Shown here in pieces: positions 4,913-7,437 of a stretch of DNA of 7,437 nucleotides; within the stretch, counting starts at the first letter, position 1; every line of letters begins with the position of its first letter. This stretch comes from Hyphomicrobiales bacterium (lineage in GTDB: Bacteria; Pseudomonadota; Alphaproteobacteria; Rhizobiales; Beijerinckiaceae): positions 1 to 7,437 of the forward strand of contig JAIXZF010000103.1 in the NCBI GenBank assembly GCA_027489835.1, in the 5' to 3' direction. The translations under genes were made by a program, and so were the position numbers. Below the pieces are notes generated by a model. That model saw only the letters and a list, made by a program, of their open reading frames with translations. It had not been told where the DNA came from and made no database searches.

Positions 4913-6895
4913 CTACTGGATCTTGGGCGGCTGGCTGAGGTCCAGCGGTGGTATGCCGCCCAGGCCTCCGCCCGGCTGATCGAGGCTCGGGATGCCGATG
5001 TTGTTGAACTGCTGGTCGATCTGCTGCTGGTTCAACTGCACGGCCGATTTCTTGTAGTGCATCACCATTTGCGGGAAGGTGATGACCAGCCCGACCATGA
5101 TGCACTGGATGACCACGAAGGGCACCGCCCCCCAGTAGATCTGGCCCGTGGTGATCGGCTCCATGCTCTTGCCCGTGATCTTGTCCGTGTAGGCGAAGCG
5201 CGGCGCCACCGAGCGCAGGTAGAACAGCGCGAAGCCGAAAGGCGGATGCATGAACGAGGTCTGCATGTTGACGCCCAGGATGACGCCGAACCAGATCAGG
5301 TCGATGCCAAGCTTCTCGGCCGGCGGGCCGAGCAGCGGCACGACGATGAAGGCCAGCTCGAAGAAGTCGAGGAAGAAGGCCAGCAGGAACACCAGCACGT
5401 TCACGACGATCAGGAAGCCGACCTGGCCGCCTGGCAGGGAGACCAGCAGGTGCTCGACCCACAGATGCCCATTCACGCCGTAGAAGGTCAGCGAGAACAC
5501 GCGCGCGCCGAGCAGGATGAACAGCACGAAGGCCGAGAGCTTGGCGGTCGACTCGGTGGCGGACCTGATGATGTTGAAGTTGAGCCGGTTGGGCTCGTTC
5601 GACATGTAGCGCTTGAGGCCGGCGAGCAGGATGGCGCCCGCCGCACCCATGGCTCCGCCTTCGGTCGGCGTCGCGACGCCGATGAAGATGGTGCCGAGAA
5701 CAAGGAAGATCAGCGCGAGCGGCGGCACCATGACGAAGGTGACCTGCGTGGCGATGCGGGACATCAGCCTGAAGCCCGTGGTGCGCTCGACGACGCCGAC
5801 GAAGGTGGCATAGAGCGCGCCAGCGGCCAGCGCCTCCGAAAGCAGCGCCCAGTTCTCGCGGCCGCTGCCCTTGAGCAGGTACCAGCCGAACCCGAGCGCC
5901 ACCGTGACGATGGCCGTGAGGACGACACGCTGCGCCCCGAACAGGCGGTTGAACACCGCGCAGAGGAAGGACACGACGACGCCCACCGACATGGTCAGGA
6001 TGACGAAGTCGGCGCCGTTCTTGATGGTCGTCTGGCTCATCACGTAGTAGCCGACCACGCCCGAGAACAGCACGAGCACGCCGAGCTGCCAGACGCCGCG
6101 CGAGCCGTCCGGCTCCTTGAAGCCGATGTCCGCGACCGGCAGGCCGGGCACGTAGGAGGGCTTCACCAGCGTGACGAGGAAGATGTAGCCCGCATACATG
6201 GCCGACAGGACGAGGCCGGGGATGAAGGCGCCCTCGTACATGTCGCCCACCGAGCGACCGAGCTGGTCGGCCATGACGATCAGCACGAGCGAGGGCGGAA
6301 TGATCTGCGCAAGCGTGCCTGAGGCGGCGATGACGCCCGAGGCGACGCGCCGGTCATAGCCGTAGCGCAGCATGATGGGCAGCGAGATGAGGCCCATCGA
6401 GATCACCGAAGCCGCGACGACGCCGGTGGTGGCGGCCAGCAGCGCTCCGACGAAGATGACCGCGTAGGCAAGGCCGCCGCGGATCGTGCCGAAGAGCTGG
6501 CCGATCGTGTCGAGCAAATCCTCGGCCATGCCGGATCGCTCGAGCACCAGCCCCATGAAGGTGAAGAAGGGGATGGCCAGCAGCACGTCGTTGTTCATCG
6601 TGCCGTAGATGCGTTCCGGCAGCGCCTGCAGGAAGTTCGGCACGAACAGGCCAAGCTCAATGCCGATGATGGCGAAGAACAGGCCGTTGGCGGCCAGCGC
6701 GAAGGCGACGGGGTAGCCGAGCAGCAGGAACACCACGAGCGCGGCGAACATGATCGGCGCCATGTTCTCCTTGACGAAGCCGCCGAGGCCGCCCTCGGCG
6801 GTGGCGGCGAAGGCGTCGCCGAGATGGAAGGTGAGCAGCATGGCGGCCGCGCAGAGCGCGAGTCCCGCCGCGCGGGTGAGGATCGACGATGTCAT
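4913..6895 (-). CDS. dctM: TRAP transporter large permease subunit, DctM family (TakM/FcbT3 type)
   Basis: This 660-residue inner-membrane protein is the ion-coupled translocation subunit of a TRAP importer. Two DctM repeats are visible. The first (about 45-245) includes ASGTLAQIIPPSLVLIV (191-207). The second (about 395-610) begins with the signature GVATPTEGGAMGA (406-418) and includes LAFFLDFFELAF (505-516). Most DctM proteins are about 430 residues. The extra length here is an N-terminal hydrophobic segment (10-30), a hydrophobic insertion of roughly 145 residues between the repeats (about 250-395) with several likely membrane helices, and a polar Q/P/G-rich tail (614-660). Extended forms are known in the COG4664 (FcbT3) branch, matching the type of the nearby DctP proteins. 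The ATG at 6895 is chosen for GGAAA 7 nt upstream. A GTG at 6931, overlapping the dctQ stop, would add 12 residues but lacks a ribosome binding site. It follows dctQ by 32 nt, so the two are surely co-transcribed, ending at 4866-4891. Confidence 0.94.
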   Translation of the reverse strand: MTSSILTRAAGLALCAAAMLLTFHLGDAFAATAEGGLGGFVKENMAPIMFAALVVFLLLGYPVAFALAANGLFFAIIGIELGLFVPNFLQALPERIYGTMNNDVLLAIPFFTFMGLVLERSGMAEDLLDTIGQLFGTIRGGLAYAVIFVGALLAATTGVVAASVISMGLISLPIMLRYGYDRRVASGVIAASGTLAQIIPPSLVLIVMADQLGRSVGDMYEGAFIPGLVLSAMYAGYIFLVTLVKPSYVPGLPVADIGFKEPDGSRGVWQLGVLVLFSGVVGYYVMSQTTIKNGADFVILTMSVGVVVSFLCAVFNRLFGAQRVVLTAIVTVALGFGWYLLKGSGRENWALLSEALAAGALYATFVGVVERTTGFRLMSRIATQVTFVMVPPLALIFLVLGTIFIGVATPTEGGAMGAAGAILLAGLKRYMSNEPNRLNFNIIRSATESTAKLSAFVLFILLGARVFSLTFYGVNGHLWVEHLLVSLPGGQVGFLIVVNVLVFLLAFFLDFFELAFIVVPLLGPPAEKLGIDLIWFGVILGVNMQTSFMHPPFGFALFYLRSVAPRFAYTDKITGKSMEPITTGQIYWGAVPFVVIQCIMVGLVITFPQMVMHYKKSAVQLNQQQIDQQFNNIGIPSLDQPGGGLGGIPPLDLSQPPKIQ

Positions 6896-6902
6896 CGTGC
6901 GG

Positions 6903-6907
6903 TTTCC
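6903..6907 (-). promoter_or_regulatory. Ribosome binding site favouring the ATG start of dctM
   Basis: On the minus strand GGAAA precedes the ATG at 6895 by 7 nt. It is the reason to prefer this start over the GTG at 6931. Confidence 0.55.
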
Positions 6908-6927
6908 GGTAGTCGTTGCGGCGGGGT

Positions 6928-7437
6928 TCACTTGCGGGACGGGTCGATGCCGTGGAGCGGCATCGTCGCCGCGATGGGCGCGATGCCGTCCGCCTGCGCC
7001 TGCTCGAGCAGGCGCCTCGCTTCGGCTTCGGCCGCCGCTCCGTGGCCGCCGTCATGGGCCGTGTGGGTGTTGTCCTCGATCAGGCCGCGCATGATGGCGA
7101 TGCGCTTGATGATCTCGGAGATGCCCTGCACCGCCAGCATGAAGAAGCCGAACACGACGAGGAACTTGGCCGGCCATTGCGGCAGGCCGCCGGCATTGAG
7201 CGATTGTTCGTTGATGGCGAAGGACCGCGTGAAGAACGGCCAGCCATGCAGGATCATGATCAGCGCGAACGGCATCAGGAACAGCACGTGGCCGATGAGG
7301 TCGATCCACTGCTTGACTTTGCGGGGAAACAGGTTGTTCACGATGTCGATGCGGATGTGTTCCTGCGCGATCACCGTCCACGGCGCGCAGAGCAGGAACA
7401 CGGCGCCGAACAGCACCCATTGCAGTTCGAGCCAGGA
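6928..7437 (-). CDS. dctQ: TRAP transporter small permease subunit, DctQ family (TakQ/FcbT2 type), N-terminus cut by the right edge
   Basis: The minus strand is open from the window edge to the TGA at 6930-6928, giving 169 residues of a DctQ protein. The visible part opens with SWLELQWVLFGAVFLL, the family's second-helix motif in which a W-x-E-x-Q-W pattern is typical. It continues with HIRIDIVNNLFPRKVKQWID, a hydrophobic helix (IGHVLFLMPFALIMIL), a W-rich amphipathic stretch and a last helix (FLVVFGFFMLAVQGISEII). DctQ has four helices and forms the inner-membrane complex with DctM, acting as a scaffold for it. Only the first helix and its leader should be missing. The C-terminal tail of about 60 residues (E/A-rich, from about 110 of the visible part) is longer than usual and not recognisable. 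dctM follows 32 nt downstream on the same strand. The promoter is outside the window. Confidence 0.92.
   Translation of the reverse strand, partial: SWLELQWVLFGAVFLLCAPWTVIAQEHIRIDIVNNLFPRKVKQWIDLIGHVLFLMPFALIMILHGWPFFTRSFAINEQSLNAGGLPQWPAKFLVVFGFFMLAVQGISEIIKRIAIMRGLIEDNTHTAHDGGHGAAAEAEARRLLEQAQADGIAPIAATMPLHGIDPSRK

Noticed and set aside
4458..5462. 334-residue minus-strand open frame overlapping dctM and the porin-like gene.
   Set aside because: It crosses the terminator and both genes in other frames, and has no recognisable domain.
4877..6322. 481-residue plus-strand open frame opposite dctM, very rich in H, E, D and R.
   Set aside because: That composition is the usual antisense image of membrane-protein codons. 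dctM on the other strand is clearly real.
6896..6931. GTG start for dctM overlapping the dctQ stop codon.
   Set aside because: No ribosome binding site precedes it. The ATG at 6895 has GGAAA at proper spacing. Translational coupling from GTG remains a minor possibility.
1..7437. CRISPR array, insertion sequence, tRNA/rRNA or phage genes.
   Set aside because: Read on both strands, I found no regular direct repeats, terminal inverted repeats with a transposase, cloverleaf-like segments or phage-type proteins.

Overview
The window is GC-rich DNA with strong third-position G/C bias and looks chromosomal. It fits an alphaproteobacterium, probably Hyphomicrobiales (Bosea/Methylobacterium-like). 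The reasons are a Porin_2-type secreted fragment, FcbT/TakP-type TRAP transporter genes, a ureD gene, and rhizobial-style promoter and terminator architecture. The genus is inference only.

Layout, left to right. (1) Minus strand, 1-367: the N-terminal 122 codons of urease accessory protein UreD, running off the left edge. (2) Minus strand, 521-1564: a complete 347-residue agmatinase/guanidino-acid ureohydrolase, which releases urea, upstream of ureD and in the same direction. (3) A 171-nt divergent intergenic region containing a perfect 14-bp palindrome. (4) Plus strand, 1736-2824 and 3166-4254: two tandem TRAP substrate-binding proteins of identical length (362 residues each). They are about 73% identical by my residue count, and each has a Tat signal, its own ribosome binding site and its own terminator. 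The family is that of TakP (2-oxo-acid binding) and FcbT1. (5) Plus strand, 4471-4836: a 121-residue secreted protein that resembles only the N-terminal segment of an alphaproteobacterial Porin_2 porin and has a possible leaderless promoter. (6) A hairpin terminator at 4866-4891. (7) Minus strand, 4913-6895 and 6928-7437: the TRAP large permease DctM (660 residues, with an internal insertion and a polar tail) and the C-terminal 169 residues of the small permease DctQ, which enters from the right edge.

How the parts fit. DctQ and DctM form the membrane part of a TRAP importer, and the two DctP proteins are candidate periplasmic receptors for it. The receptor and permease genes lie in separate, convergent transcription units. 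On the other side, the ureohydrolase makes urea, and UreD belongs to the nickel-urease maturation machinery, so this pair suggests nitrogen recovery from guanidino compounds. A link between the two halves (for example uptake of a guanidino 2-oxo acid such as 2-ketoarginine) is a hypothesis from gene order and family. The sequence does not show it.

I found no tRNA, rRNA, CRISPR array, insertion sequence or prophage gene. The most unusual features are the duplicated receptor with a conserved 3' hairpin after each copy, the divergent-promoter palindrome, and the stand-alone porin fragment. I do not see a clearly new multi-gene system here.
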